Shown one piece after another: positions 31,450 through 40,407 of a DNA stretch of 43,778 bases. The notes under the pieces were generated by a model, which did no database searches, had not been told where the DNA came from, and worked only from the letters and a program-made list of their open reading frames with translations. Source of the DNA: an uncultured Oscillospiraceae bacterium (GTDB taxonomy: Bacteria > Bacillota > Clostridia > Oscillospirales > Acutalibacteraceae); assembly GCA_900543215.1 (NCBI GenBank), contig UQQR01000014.1, positions 1 through 43,778 of the forward strand, given 5' to 3'. Positions within the stretch are counted from its first letter, which is position 1, and the number at the start of each line of letters is the position of its first letter. The position numbers and the translations under genes were made by a program.

Positions 31450-32703
31450 TTATTCTTTCTTTATCTGTGCACCCAATGCGGCAAGAGCTCCCGCTATATC
31501 GTCGTATCCCCGTTCGATATGATGTATTTCGCTTATCCTCGATTCGCCTGCCGCCGCAAGTGCGGCAATTACAATAGCGGCTCCGCCCCTTAGATCAGTG
31601 GCTTTGCAGTCTGCCGCCGAAAGTCTGTCTACGCCCTCTATTACGGCTATTTTGCCTTCGGTTTTTATCTTTGCACCGAACCTTTTAAGCTCATCGACAT
31701 ATCTGAAACGGTTTTCGAATATATTTTCTACAAAGACGGATGTTCCGTCCGCCCTGCATAAAAGCGCGGCGGCGATAGGACCCGCGTCCGTCGGGAAACC
31801 GGGATATACAAGGCTTCGCACGGTAGGTACACGGCAAAGTCTTTCAGGCGCCTTAAGCCTTATTGATTTACCGCTTATATTCACTTTACAGCCGGTCTCC
31901 TTAAAAAGCCAAAGCACAGACGCCATATGCGGCGGCATTGCGTTTTTAAGTGTTAATTCTCCGCCCGTTATCGCGGCGCATGCCATATAGGTCGCCGCAA
32001 CTATTCGGTCAGGTATAATCGTATGTTCGGTACCTTTAAGGGCATTTACGCCCTGTATTCTCACCGTATCCGAGCCGCAGCCGTTGATTCTGGCGCCCGC
32101 TCGGTTTAAAAAATCCGCAAGGTCGCTTATTTCAGGCTCCTTTGCGGCGCCGTGGATTACGGTCTCGCCGTCAGCGGTTACGGCGGCTAAAATTATATTT
32201 TCGGTAGCGCCCACGCTCGGAAAATTAAGGGTAATTTCCGCTCCTTTAAGACCGTCCTTTGCAACACAGTTTAAATAACCGTGTTCTTCGTGTACGGTAA
32301 CGCCCATTTTTTCAAGTGACGAAAGGTGCAGGTCTATCGGTCTCGGTCCCAACTCGCAGCCGCCGGGACTGCTTATTACCGCCCTGCCCGTTCTGCCTAT
32401 CATAGCTCCCAAAAACACAACCGAGGAGCGCATTTCGCGCATAAGCGTATCGGGTATATCGTAATTACAGGCGTTTGTGCCGTCCGTAATTACCGTGCCG
32501 TTTTCATTTCGACACCGACAGCCGAGGTGCGACAGTATTTTAAGCGAGGTCTCGACATCCGAAAGCTTCGGACAGTTATGTATCACACACTCGCCGTCGC
32601 AAAGCACGGTTGCCGCAAGCACAGGCAGCACGCTGTTTTTAGCGCCCTGAACGCTCAGTTCTCCGCAAAGCCTGTTTCCGCCGTTTATAACAATTTCAGA
32701 CAT
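31450..32703 (-). CDS. murA: UDP-N-acetylglucosamine 1-carboxyvinyltransferase MurA
   Basis: This 417-aa enzyme transfers enolpyruvate from PEP to UDP-GlcNAc, the first committed step of peptidoglycan synthesis. The catalytic cysteine, fosfomycin target, is C116 in SSPGGCELGPRPIDLHL. KN in VQGAKNSVLPVLAA (residues 22-23) and the C-terminal RFRYVDELKRFGAKI match the EPSP-synthase fold. It lies between murG and ftsQ, where Bacillus has murB. The ribosome site is GAGGG, which can be masked by a hairpin at 32709-32759. Confidence 0.95.
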   Translation of the reverse strand: MSEIVINGGNRLCGELSVQGAKNSVLPVLAATVLCDGECVIHNCPKLSDVETSLKILSHLGCRCRNENGTVITDGTNACNYDIPDTLMREMRSSVVFLGAMIGRTGRAVISSPGGCELGPRPIDLHLSSLEKMGVTVHEEHGYLNCVAKDGLKGAEITLNFPSVGATENIILAAVTADGETVIHGAAKEPEISDLADFLNRAGARINGCGSDTVRIQGVNALKGTEHTIIPDRIVAATYMACAAITGGELTLKNAMPPHMASVLWLFKETGCKVNISGKSIRLKAPERLCRVPTVRSLVYPGFPTDAGPIAAALLCRADGTSVFVENIFENRFRYVDELKRFGAKIKTEGKIAVIEGVDRLSAADCKATDLRGGAAIVIAALAAAGESRISEIHHIERGYDDIAGALAALGAQIKKE

Positions 32704-32708
32704 ATGTG

Positions 32709-32759
32709 CACCCTCTCGCAGTAAAAACTTTTCTCACAGTTCATACTATGCGAAAGGTG
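32709..32759 (-). promoter_or_regulatory. Hairpin that can sequester the murA ribosome site
   Basis: On the mRNA, CACCTTTCGCA (32759-32749) pairs with TGCGAGAGGGTG (32720-32709), 11 pairs with one bulged G, across a 28-nt loop. The 3' arm includes the AGAGGG preceding the murA ATG. No T-run follows, so this is not a terminator. Confidence 0.45.
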
Positions 32760-32767
32760 TAAAAATG

Positions 32768-33880
32768 TCACGGCTCGGTATATAATTGCATCAAAACATC
32801 ATATATTCTTTTATTTGCGTCTGCAATGGCATGCTTTTTTGCGTTAGCTCCCATTTTTTCAAGCAAGGGTTTATTTTCTATTATATCAAAAACCGCCTTA
32901 ATAAGACTGTCCCCTGTAAGGTCCTTTTCCTCAAGCACCTCAGCGGCACCCGCATTTTTAAGGGTCATCGCATTATGGTACTGATGATTTTCCGCAACAT
33001 ACGGAGACGGTATTAAAATCGACGGCTTGCCGAGACACGAAAGCTCGCTTAGGGTTATAGCACCGGCGCGGCATATAACAAGGTCAGCCGCCGCCATACA
33101 TACATCCATATCGGAGATATACTCACGCACATCCGTAAGCGGCGAAAGCTTAATATCCTTTAACGCCTCTCTCATAGCGGAATATCCCGACTTGCCTGTT
33201 CCGTGTATATGATAAAATTTATCTTCTCCGTTACAGTGCTTAATAAGCTCGGTTACGGCTTCATTTATTCTTCTTGCCCCCAAAGAGCCGCCGAACGAAA
33301 GTATAAGCGGACGGTTGTCAAGTCCCAGTCTTGCTCTCGCTTCCTCTCGGCTCATACGCAAAAGCTCTTCCCTTACCGGATTGCCTGTTATTACGGGCTT
33401 TTTTTTGAGCTTTAAATACTTCTCAGCCTCGGGCATTGCAAGCATTACCCTGTCCGCTTTGCGGGAAAGCATTTTTGTTGTTACTCCCGGAAAAGCGTTC
33501 TGCTCGTGAATTGCAGTTTTAAGGCCTAATTTGTGCGCTTCCCTTAAAACAGGGCCGCTTACAAATCCGCCTGTTCCCACAACAAGATCCGGCTTTATTT
33601 CCTTAAGGATTTTTTTAGAATCGGCGGATGAGGAAAAAGCCTTTCCCACCGCCTTTATATTTCTTTCGATATTCTTTACGCTGATTTTCCGCTGAAATCC
33701 GGCAACATCAATCGTTCTGAAATCGTATCCCTTTTCCGGAACCAGCTTAGCCTCAAGCTTATCAGCAGTTCCTATATACGATATTTCGGCGTCAGGATGC
33801 CGTTCCTTTATGTAACCGGCAACCGCAAGAGCCGGATTAATATGACCTGCCGTTCCGCCGCCGGCAAAGAGAATTTTCAT
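32768..33880 (-). CDS. murG: Lipid II synthase MurG
   Basis: This 370-aa membrane-associated GT28 glycosyltransferase adds GlcNAc to lipid I. It has the N-terminal G-loop MKILFAGGGTAGHINPALAVAGY, GTGGFVSGPVL, HEQNAFPGVT and the UDP-GlcNAc site ICRAGAITLSELSCLGKPSILIPSPYVAENHQ. The start is the ATG at 33880, behind GGGAG; the frame is open to 34036 but that part is a shadow of the ftsW 3' end. It lies 14 nt after ftsW. Confidence 0.96.
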   Translation of the reverse strand: MKILFAGGGTAGHINPALAVAGYIKERHPDAEISYIGTADKLEAKLVPEKGYDFRTIDVAGFQRKISVKNIERNIKAVGKAFSSSADSKKILKEIKPDLVVGTGGFVSGPVLREAHKLGLKTAIHEQNAFPGVTTKMLSRKADRVMLAMPEAEKYLKLKKKPVITGNPVREELLRMSREEARARLGLDNRPLILSFGGSLGARRINEAVTELIKHCNGEDKFYHIHGTGKSGYSAMREALKDIKLSPLTDVREYISDMDVCMAAADLVICRAGAITLSELSCLGKPSILIPSPYVAENHQYHNAMTLKNAGAAEVLEEKDLTGDSLIKAVFDIIENKPLLEKMGANAKKHAIADANKRIYDVLMQLYTEP

Positions 33881-33894
33881 TTCCCCACTCCCAA

Positions 33895-35025
33895 TTACGA
33901 TTTTTCTATTGCAGCTCCTCTTGAAACCGAAAGAACTATTCCCATTTCGGCAAGGAGAATTAAAAGCGATGTTCCGCCGTAGCTGAAAAACGGCAGGCTG
34001 ATACCCGTATTCGGTATTGTATTCGTAACAACCCATATATTAAGCATCGCCTGAAGTCCCACCTGAAAGGTAAGTCCCAGCGCAAGCAAGGAACCGAATT
34101 TATCCTGCGCGCGCATAGCTATTGTAAACCCGCGCCAAACAAGCAAGCAAAAAAAGAGTATTATAACTATTGCGCCCACAAGTCCCAATTCTTCGCAGAC
34201 AATAGCGAAAATAAAGTCATTATGCGGTTCGGGCAGCCATAAATATTTTTGTCTTGACTGACCTATTCCTCTGCCGAGTATTCCGCCCGAGCCTATTGCC
34301 AAAAGGGACTGAATGGTCTGAAACCCTTTTGACTTAGCGTCCGCCCACGGGTCAAGCCAATATTTTATACGGTCCGAGCCGTAGCTGATAACACCCGTGG
34401 CAATCGCCAAAGCTCCGCCGCCGACACCGGCTATAACGCCGCCTATAATATAACGTTTCTGTAGCCCTCCGACTATGAGAAGAACAATGCCTATTGCGAA
34501 AATAAGCACGGTAGCGGACAGGTGCGGCTCAACCACTACAAGCACGCACGGAATACCCAAAAGCAAAACAAGAAAGGCTACAAATTTAAAGCTCTTCATT
34601 TGCTTATGATTTGCCGCAATCAGTGACGCAAACAAGAGTATTACGGCGAATTTCGCGATTTCCGACGGCTGAAAATTGATAGGTCCTATAACTATCCAGC
34701 GCTTAACATCCTTCCCCTTAAGCATAGGTGGAAGTATCTTAACCACCGCAAGCAGGACTATCGAGACAATATAAAGCACCCAAGCGAATTTACGCCAAAA
34801 ATGGTAATCAATCTTTGATATTACAAGCATTACCGCTACGCCTACCGCCGCAAAAAGCGCCTGACGGGAAATAAATTTGTAGCTGTTGCCGTACTGCTCG
34901 TAGGAAAAAGCGTAGCTTGCGGAAAAAAGCATAACAAGTCCTGTTGTAAGCAGAATAAGCACAAGAGCCAAAAAGGTTATATCAAGCTTACCGTTTAACG
35001 GCTCAGACCTTTTCTTTTTTGCCAT
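33895..35025 (-). CDS. ftsW: SEDS peptidoglycan polymerase FtsW/SpoVE
   Basis: This 376-aa polytopic membrane protein, about ten helices, is a SEDS glycosyltransferase that polymerises lipid II with its cognate class B PBP. Motifs are FQPSEIAKFAVILLFAS, VVVEPHLSATVLIF (with the conserved catalytic Asp position read here as Glu/His neighbourhood), GRGIGQSRQKYLWLPEPHNDFIFAI and the C-terminal ISLPFFSYGGTSLL. The likely partner is the PASTA transpeptidase encoded in the same cluster. Sequence alone does not separate FtsW from sporulation-specific SpoVE. Confidence 0.92.
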   Translation of the reverse strand: MAKKKRSEPLNGKLDITFLALVLILLTTGLVMLFSASYAFSYEQYGNSYKFISRQALFAAVGVAVMLVISKIDYHFWRKFAWVLYIVSIVLLAVVKILPPMLKGKDVKRWIVIGPINFQPSEIAKFAVILLFASLIAANHKQMKSFKFVAFLVLLLGIPCVLVVVEPHLSATVLIFAIGIVLLIVGGLQKRYIIGGVIAGVGGGALAIATGVISYGSDRIKYWLDPWADAKSKGFQTIQSLLAIGSGGILGRGIGQSRQKYLWLPEPHNDFIFAIVCEELGLVGAIVIILFFCLLVWRGFTIAMRAQDKFGSLLALGLTFQVGLQAMLNIWVVTNTIPNTGISLPFFSYGGTSLLILLAEMGIVLSVSRGAAIEKS

Positions 35026-35045
35026 GCCTTTCCCTCCGAATCATT

Positions 35046-36068
35046 TTACCAATTAAATATTAACGGCAGTAACGCAACGGTACAGCCTGCCGCCGCAATA
35101 AGTGAAAATACCAAAACGACCTTTTGTTCCGACCATCCGCACATTTCAAAATGGTGATGAAGCGGTGCCATTTTAAAAATTCGCTTTTTGGTCTTTTTAT
35201 AATACGCAACCTGAATAATATCCGAAAGCGCCTCAAGGAAATAAGTCACTCCGGCAAATATAAGTAACACGGGTCTGCCTATACCGAAGGATATAGCTAC
35301 AACCATTCCCCCTAAGAACATAGAACCCGTATCGCCCATAAACACCTTTGCGGGTTTAGAATTCCAGACTATAAACCCTACGCATGCTCCCGCAAGTGCG
35401 GCGGATACTGTATTCATACCCGAATTATAAAGAAAGCCCGAGCCCAACATAAACGCACAGGCAACCACAAGCGTAACGGAGGACGCAAGACCGTCAACAC
35501 CGTCAGTAAGGTTTACCGCATTTGTAAAGCCGTATATAAACATAAGCGCTATCGGCCAAAAAATAAGTCCGAAGCCTTTTGTTATATCAATATCACCCAC
35601 AAACGGTACGGTTGTAGTCTTCATTCCCGACAGGCAAAGCGTGGCAAGATAAGCCGCCGCAATAAGGAGCTGTAAGAAGGTCTTTTGTCTTGCGGTAAGT
35701 CCGAGATTGCGCTTTTTCACAACCTTTATATAATCGTCCATAAAGCCGACTGCCGACATACAAAGCGCCATAAGAATACCTGCAAGGAGCACTGAAAGAC
35801 GGTATCCGTCCCGCATTTCCATAGCAAATCTTCCCTTTATAACGGCTGAATAGGCATATGACACGCCGAGCGACAAAAGCACTCCGGCAATCATCATAAA
35901 ACCGCCCATTGTAGGCGTTCCCTGCTTTTCCTTGTGCCATTTCGGACCTATATCAAGAATAGTCTGCCCAAAATGCAGCTTTCTTAGATAAGGAATAACA
36001 ATATACCCTAAAAGCGCCGTTACCGCAAACGCGACCGCCGCCGCTATCACCGATGTAAAATCTTTCAT
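35046..36068 (-). CDS. mraY: Phospho-N-acetylmuramoyl-pentapeptide transferase MraY
   Basis: This 340-aa protein, about ten membrane helices, transfers phospho-MurNAc-pentapeptide to undecaprenyl phosphate to make lipid I. Signatures are GTPTMGGFMMIAG, FMDDYIKVVKKRNLGLTARQK with the catalytic Asp pair, NAVNLTDGVDGLASSV, VFMGDTGSMFLGG and the histidine loop APLHHHFEMCGWSE. It follows murE by 36 nt; no murF or murD is found on either side. Confidence 0.96.
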   Translation of the reverse strand: MKDFTSVIAAAVAFAVTALLGYIVIPYLRKLHFGQTILDIGPKWHKEKQGTPTMGGFMMIAGVLLSLGVSYAYSAVIKGRFAMEMRDGYRLSVLLAGILMALCMSAVGFMDDYIKVVKKRNLGLTARQKTFLQLLIAAAYLATLCLSGMKTTTVPFVGDIDITKGFGLIFWPIALMFIYGFTNAVNLTDGVDGLASSVTLVVACAFMLGSGFLYNSGMNTVSAALAGACVGFIVWNSKPAKVFMGDTGSMFLGGMVVAISFGIGRPVLLIFAGVTYFLEALSDIIQVAYYKKTKKRIFKMAPLHHHFEMCGWSEQKVVLVFSLIAAAGCTVALLPLIFNW

Positions 36069-36104
36069 TTCCGACTCCCCTTAATTAATAACCGTTCAGG
36101 TAAG

Positions 36105-37553
36105 CTATTTAGGCAAACGGGAATAATCCGAACTTGTCTCCTTAAGCGCCTCGGCGACAACTTCCCTTTCATCAAGGTGTATTGTACCCGTTTTTAAAAT
36201 CTGATAAGTCTCATGTCCCTTGCCTGCCAGCACCACAATATCGTCAGGCAAGGCTATTGAAATTGCATACTTAATAGCATCAATTCGGTTTTCAATCACT
36301 TTATAGGGAGTAGCACTTCCCTTCATTCCCTCTAAAATATCCTTGATAATGGCTCCCGGTTCTTCGGTACGGGGATTATCGCTTGTAACCACCGCAAAAT
36401 CCGCAAAATGTACCGCAATATTGCCCATAATCGGTCTCTTTGTTTTGTCACGGTCTCCGCCGCACCCGAATACGACAATCAGCCTGTTTTTCTTACATTC
36501 ACGGAATGTGGAAAGTATGTTTTTAAGACCGTCCGGTGTGTGCGCATAGTCTATTATAACCGTAAAATCCCTGCCCGTGGGTACTACCTCTGCTCTGCCC
36601 TTAACACCGTGCATTTCCGCAAGAGCGGACGCCGCCGTGCCGAGCGGTATACCTATCTCCACCGCACAGGAGACCGCGCAAAGCGAATTGTAAACCGTAA
36701 ATCTGCCGCCCGTACCGACCTTAATATGCTCAATTGCAGTGTCGCTTACAAACTCGTAATCAACCCCTGTCGGATGGTAGTTTATACCCTTTGCGCTGTA
36801 TGTTGAGTCGTTTCCTGTCGAATAGGTCACGACCTTGCAGTCAAGACCCTCCATTATCTTTTCCGCATACGAATCGTCGCTGTTTATAATTGCCGTCCGG
36901 CACATCTTAAACAGCTTTTTCTTTGCGTTAAGATAATTCTCCATAGTAATATGGTAATCAAGATGGTCCTGAGTAAGATTAGTAAACATCGCCGCCTCAA
37001 AATCAAGTCTGTATACACGGCACTGGTCAAGCGCGTGCGACGATACCTCCATTATAACATATGTGCAGCCTTTTGCCTTCATAAGCGCAAAAAGCGAATT
37101 AAGCTCATAAGCGTTAGGCGTGGTATTGTGCGTTGCGATGATCTCATCGCCTATCATATTCTGAATAGTTCCGATAAGACCGACCTTATATCCGGCTTTT
37201 TCTATAATCTGCTTTAACATATAGGTAACGGAGGTTTTGCCGTTTGTACCCGTAACACCCAAAAGCTTTAAATCCTTTGCAGGCTCGCCGAACCATTTAG
37301 CGCACATATCGGCATATGCCGCATGCGTATTCGATACTATTATTTGATTTTCGGCGCCCGTATCCTTTTCGGCTATAATAACGCAGGCTCCCGATTTAAC
37401 GGCAGTCTCTGCGTAATTGTGACCGTCCGACACCGCGCCGACTATGCACACAAAAGCATATCCCGGCTTTACCTGCCTTGAATCGCAGGTTATGCCCGTA
37501 ATTTCAAGCTCTCCCAAATTCTTTTCGCAATCTACCAAATTACTGAGTTTCAT
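36105..37553 (-). CDS. murE: UDP-MurNAc-tripeptide synthetase MurE (meso-DAP type)
   Basis: This 482-aa Mur ligase adds the third stem-peptide residue. It has ATP loop GVTGTNGKTSVTYML, carbamylated-lysine region and HNTTPNAYELN. The substrate motif TSDNPRTEEP has the DNPR form that selects meso-diaminopimelate rather than lysine, so the cell wall is probably DAP type. The start is the ATG at 37553 (AAAGGAG 5 nt upstream); the longer frame to 37580 overlaps the PBP gene end. Confidence 0.95.
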   Translation of the reverse strand: MKLSNLVDCEKNLGELEITGITCDSRQVKPGYAFVCIVGAVSDGHNYAETAVKSGACVIIAEKDTGAENQIIVSNTHAAYADMCAKWFGEPAKDLKLLGVTGTNGKTSVTYMLKQIIEKAGYKVGLIGTIQNMIGDEIIATHNTTPNAYELNSLFALMKAKGCTYVIMEVSSHALDQCRVYRLDFEAAMFTNLTQDHLDYHITMENYLNAKKKLFKMCRTAIINSDDSYAEKIMEGLDCKVVTYSTGNDSTYSAKGINYHPTGVDYEFVSDTAIEHIKVGTGGRFTVYNSLCAVSCAVEIGIPLGTAASALAEMHGVKGRAEVVPTGRDFTVIIDYAHTPDGLKNILSTFRECKKNRLIVVFGCGGDRDKTKRPIMGNIAVHFADFAVVTSDNPRTEEPGAIIKDILEGMKGSATPYKVIENRIDAIKYAISIALPDDIVVLAGKGHETYQILKTGTIHLDEREVVAEALKETSSDYSRLPK

Positions 37554-37566
37554 TTTTTCTCCTTTA

Positions 37567-39810
37567 TCACCCGTCAACAACGGTTTCGTCGCCGAAGTAC
37601 ACCGTTACCACGGTACCCGGGTCGACGCTCTCGCCCGCGTTAATGCTCTGCTTGTAAGATTTAATTCCGCCTGTTGTGGAATTACCCGCAAATTCTATGT
37701 TAATTCCGGCATTTGCGGCGGCGGCGTTGACCTCGGACGCCGTAAAGCCGGTAAGATTGGGTACTGTAACCTTTTCTGTTCCTGTGTCCTCCGTGTACAG
37801 AATAACTATTCCGCCGGATATAACCTTGCTTCCGGCTTCGGGAAGCTGTCTTACAACAGTTTCGCCCGAACCTACGACCTTGTATTCAAGCTTAGCCGCG
37901 GTAACCTTTCCTTTAGCGTCGGATATATCGTTTCCGACGCAATCCGGAACGGTAAACGAAAGCTTTTTAAGCTCTTCGTCCGTATAGCTCGGTTCATACC
38001 CCAAGTACGGAAGTATATCGCTCATTATCTGCGAGTTTACAGGTGCGGAAATAAGTCCGCCGTAGTATTTATCGCCCTTAGGCTCGTCAAGCATTACATA
38101 AACGGCAATTTCAGGCTTTTCTATCGGAGCCACGGTCACGCAGGAGCCGATATACAGCGCCTTATCGCCCGTTGCGAGAATTTTTGACACCTTTTGCGAG
38201 GTTCCGGTCTTTGCGCCTATATTATAGCCCGCGACAAGCGCGTTTTTTGCGCCGTTTTCGGAAACATACTGCATAAGACTGCGCATTGTGGCGGAGGTTG
38301 ACTCCGAAACCACCTGTCTTTTATACGAGGAAGAAGCGGTTTGCGCAACCTTACCTTCGGAATCAAGCTTTTTTTCAACCAAATGCGGCTGAACGAGATA
38401 ACCGCCGTTTACAGCGGCAGACACAGCGGAAATAAGCTGTATCGGAGTTACATTGAAGGTCTGACCGAATGACGCAGACGCAAGCTCGACAGGACCCATT
38501 TTATCCTCCTTATGGTAGGTGGACATTGCCTCGCCGGGTAAATCTATCCCTGTTTTTTCGGTTAAACCGAATGCTTTAAAATATTTTGAAAATGTCGGTA
38601 CGCCGATAAACTGACCGATAGTGATAAACGCGGGATTGCAGGAATTAGATATTGCCTGCATAAGATTTTGCGTACCGTGTCCGCCCGCCTTGTGGCAGTG
38701 ATAGGACTGACCCGCCACAGAAGCGTGGCCGTTACAGTAAAAGCTTGAATTATTGTTAATAAGATTTTCTTCTATTGCGATGGACGCCGTTATTACCTTG
38801 AAAACAGAGCCAGGCTCCATTGTATCGGAAACGGCTTTGTTACGCCACTGGCGGTTCATAAGCTCGCTTTTAAGCTTTTTCTTTTCTTCCTCGCCCTCTG
38901 TCGCATCAACCTTTGCCTGGTCCTCAGCGGAAATAGTAAAAGGTTCATTAGGGTCAAAATCGCCCTTTACCGCCATCGCAAGTATAGCGCCCGTGTTTAC
39001 ATTCATAACAACGGCGGCTCCGCGCTCAGCAATCTGGTTTTCGGCAATAGCCGCTTCAAGGTACTTTTCGGCAGTGTACTGAACATACGAATCAAGAGTG
39101 AGTACAAGAGATTTGCCCTTTACGGCGTCCTCAACCTTTTCGTAGGAAAGACGCATATCGGCACCTACCGCATTTTTAGCGGCAACAACACGACCCGCAA
39201 TTCCTGTCAAATCATTGTCGTAGTAGCTTTCAATTCCGGCAAGACCCTGATCGTCCGAGCCTACAAAGCCCAATACAACCGATGCCAAATTCTCGTTAGG
39301 ATAATATCTTTTTGTCGTCTCGTCAAGACCTATATATTTTACAAGAGACAGCTTTTCGTTGTCAAGAATAAACTGTCTTATTTTGTCGGCGACGGTCTTG
39401 TCAATTTTTTTCTTTACTATTACATAATAGGAATTTTTTTCTGTATATCCGTAGACTGTATCGTAATCAAGCTCCAGTATTTCCGAAAGTCCGGTCGCAA
39501 TGGTCTTTTTTACGGTTTCCGCCTCTTTTTCGTCCTTAAGTCTTTTTATGCCGTTCGGAGTTATGTAAACCGTCCACGCAGGCGAGCTTGTGGCGAGAAT
39601 CTGCATATTTCGATCATAAATATCGCCTCTGGGCGCAGTAACAAGACTGTCGTAAAGCTGCTGCTCGGAGGCTTTGTTTTGGTATTCCTCGCCCTTTATA
39701 ACCATAATGTTAAAAAGGCTTATTCCGGAAACTATCGAGAGCGAGAGAATAAGCGAAACCATTATAACAATTATTCTTGTAACCATTGTTTTGCTCGGTT
39801 TTACGGTCAC
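37567..39810 (-). CDS. Class B penicillin-binding protein with two PASTA domains (FtsI/SpoVD type)
   Basis: This 747-aa protein has an N-terminal membrane anchor (about 8-30), a PBP dimerisation domain (APRGDIYDRNMQILATSSPAWTVY) and a transpeptidase domain with SxxK in MEPGSVFKVITA, SxN in SNSCNPA and KTG in GAKTGTSQ. Two C-terminal PASTA domains start near FTVPDCVGNDISDAKGKV and VTVPNLTGFTASEVNAAA. PASTA copies suggest SpoVD or Pbp2x-like septal function with the SEDS protein of this cluster. I start at GTG 39810, which has AAAGGAG 8 nt upstream; the frame opens at 39858 inside a hairpin region. Confidence 0.93.
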   Translation of the reverse strand: MTVKPSKTMVTRIIVIMVSLILSLSIVSGISLFNIMVIKGEEYQNKASEQQLYDSLVTAPRGDIYDRNMQILATSSPAWTVYITPNGIKRLKDEKEAETVKKTIATGLSEILELDYDTVYGYTEKNSYYVIVKKKIDKTVADKIRQFILDNEKLSLVKYIGLDETTKRYYPNENLASVVLGFVGSDDQGLAGIESYYDNDLTGIAGRVVAAKNAVGADMRLSYEKVEDAVKGKSLVLTLDSYVQYTAEKYLEAAIAENQIAERGAAVVMNVNTGAILAMAVKGDFDPNEPFTISAEDQAKVDATEGEEEKKKLKSELMNRQWRNKAVSDTMEPGSVFKVITASIAIEENLINNNSSFYCNGHASVAGQSYHCHKAGGHGTQNLMQAISNSCNPAFITIGQFIGVPTFSKYFKAFGLTEKTGIDLPGEAMSTYHKEDKMGPVELASASFGQTFNVTPIQLISAVSAAVNGGYLVQPHLVEKKLDSEGKVAQTASSSYKRQVVSESTSATMRSLMQYVSENGAKNALVAGYNIGAKTGTSQKVSKILATGDKALYIGSCVTVAPIEKPEIAVYVMLDEPKGDKYYGGLISAPVNSQIMSDILPYLGYEPSYTDEELKKLSFTVPDCVGNDISDAKGKVTAAKLEYKVVGSGETVVRQLPEAGSKVISGGIVILYTEDTGTEKVTVPNLTGFTASEVNAAAANAGINIEFAGNSTTGGIKSYKQSINAGESVDPGTVVTVYFGDETVVDG

Positions 39811-39838
39811 AGATGTCGCTCCTTTCAAAATATCCGAA

Positions 39839-39866
39839 TACGAGAGTCGGCAAAACAACTCTCGTA
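39839..39866 (-). promoter_or_regulatory. Intercistronic hairpin between ftsL and the PBP gene
   Basis: A perfect 9-bp stem TACGAGAGT/ACTCTCGTA with a 10-nt loop, in the 109-bp gap. No T-run follows on the minus strand, so it is more likely a processing or stability element, or a weak attenuator, than a terminator. Confidence 0.55.
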
Positions 39867-39919
39867 CTTTTTATTCAGCGTTCACACTGATAATTATATT
39901 AACCTTATACCTGTGTTTA

Positions 39920-40390
39920 TTACTCTGCGGTAACAACACTTCCGTCGGATTTAACCGCCTTATCCTTATCGTTGACTCTTATATACTTAACATTTTCCTT
40001 TTCCATCTTCCGCATACCCAGCTGAGTTGCCTCAAGCTCAATATTTGCGTAGGAAATTCTCCTCTGCATTTCCATTTCAAGACTTGTCTTTTCGCTGTCA
40101 AGCTCCTTGATAACGGAATTAACCTCGCTGATTTCGTTATTAACCTCGTTTATCTGAAGTCTTAATGCTATGTTGCCGCAAAGTCCCGCCAAAATAAACA
40201 CGGCGGTCATAATAAGTCCCGCGGGAGAAGCAAGTCTTCTTGCCGCAGCCTTTGTGCGCTTTCTTGAACGCTCGGCAGTCTTCGGCATTATAACAATATT
40301 ATCACGATTATCGGGAGTTCTTTGGGGCTTCGGGCTGAACATTTCAAAATCATATGCCAAGCTGTCGTTATAATACTTTATATTGTCCAT
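39920..40390 (-). CDS. ftsL: FtsL-like division protein
   Basis: This 156-aa bitopic protein has a long cytoplasmic N terminus ending in a basic stretch (RSRKRTKAAARR), one membrane helix (about 56-76) and a leucine-zipper-like coiled coil (LRLQINEVNNEISEVNSVIKELDSEKTSLEMEMQRR). The gene position between rsmH and the PBP is that of ftsL in Firmicutes. FtsL joins FtsQ and DivIC/FtsB to activate the septal synthase. Sequence similarity in this family is low; the call rests on topology and position. Confidence 0.85.
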   Translation of the reverse strand: MDNIKYYNDSLAYDFEMFSPKPQRTPDNRDNIVIMPKTAERSRKRTKAAARRLASPAGLIMTAVFILAGLCGNIALRLQINEVNNEISEVNSVIKELDSEKTSLEMEMQRRISYANIELEATQLGMRKMEKENVKYIRVNDKDKAVKSDGSVVTAE

Positions 40391-40407
40391 TGCTTTACTC
40401 CTTCTTC

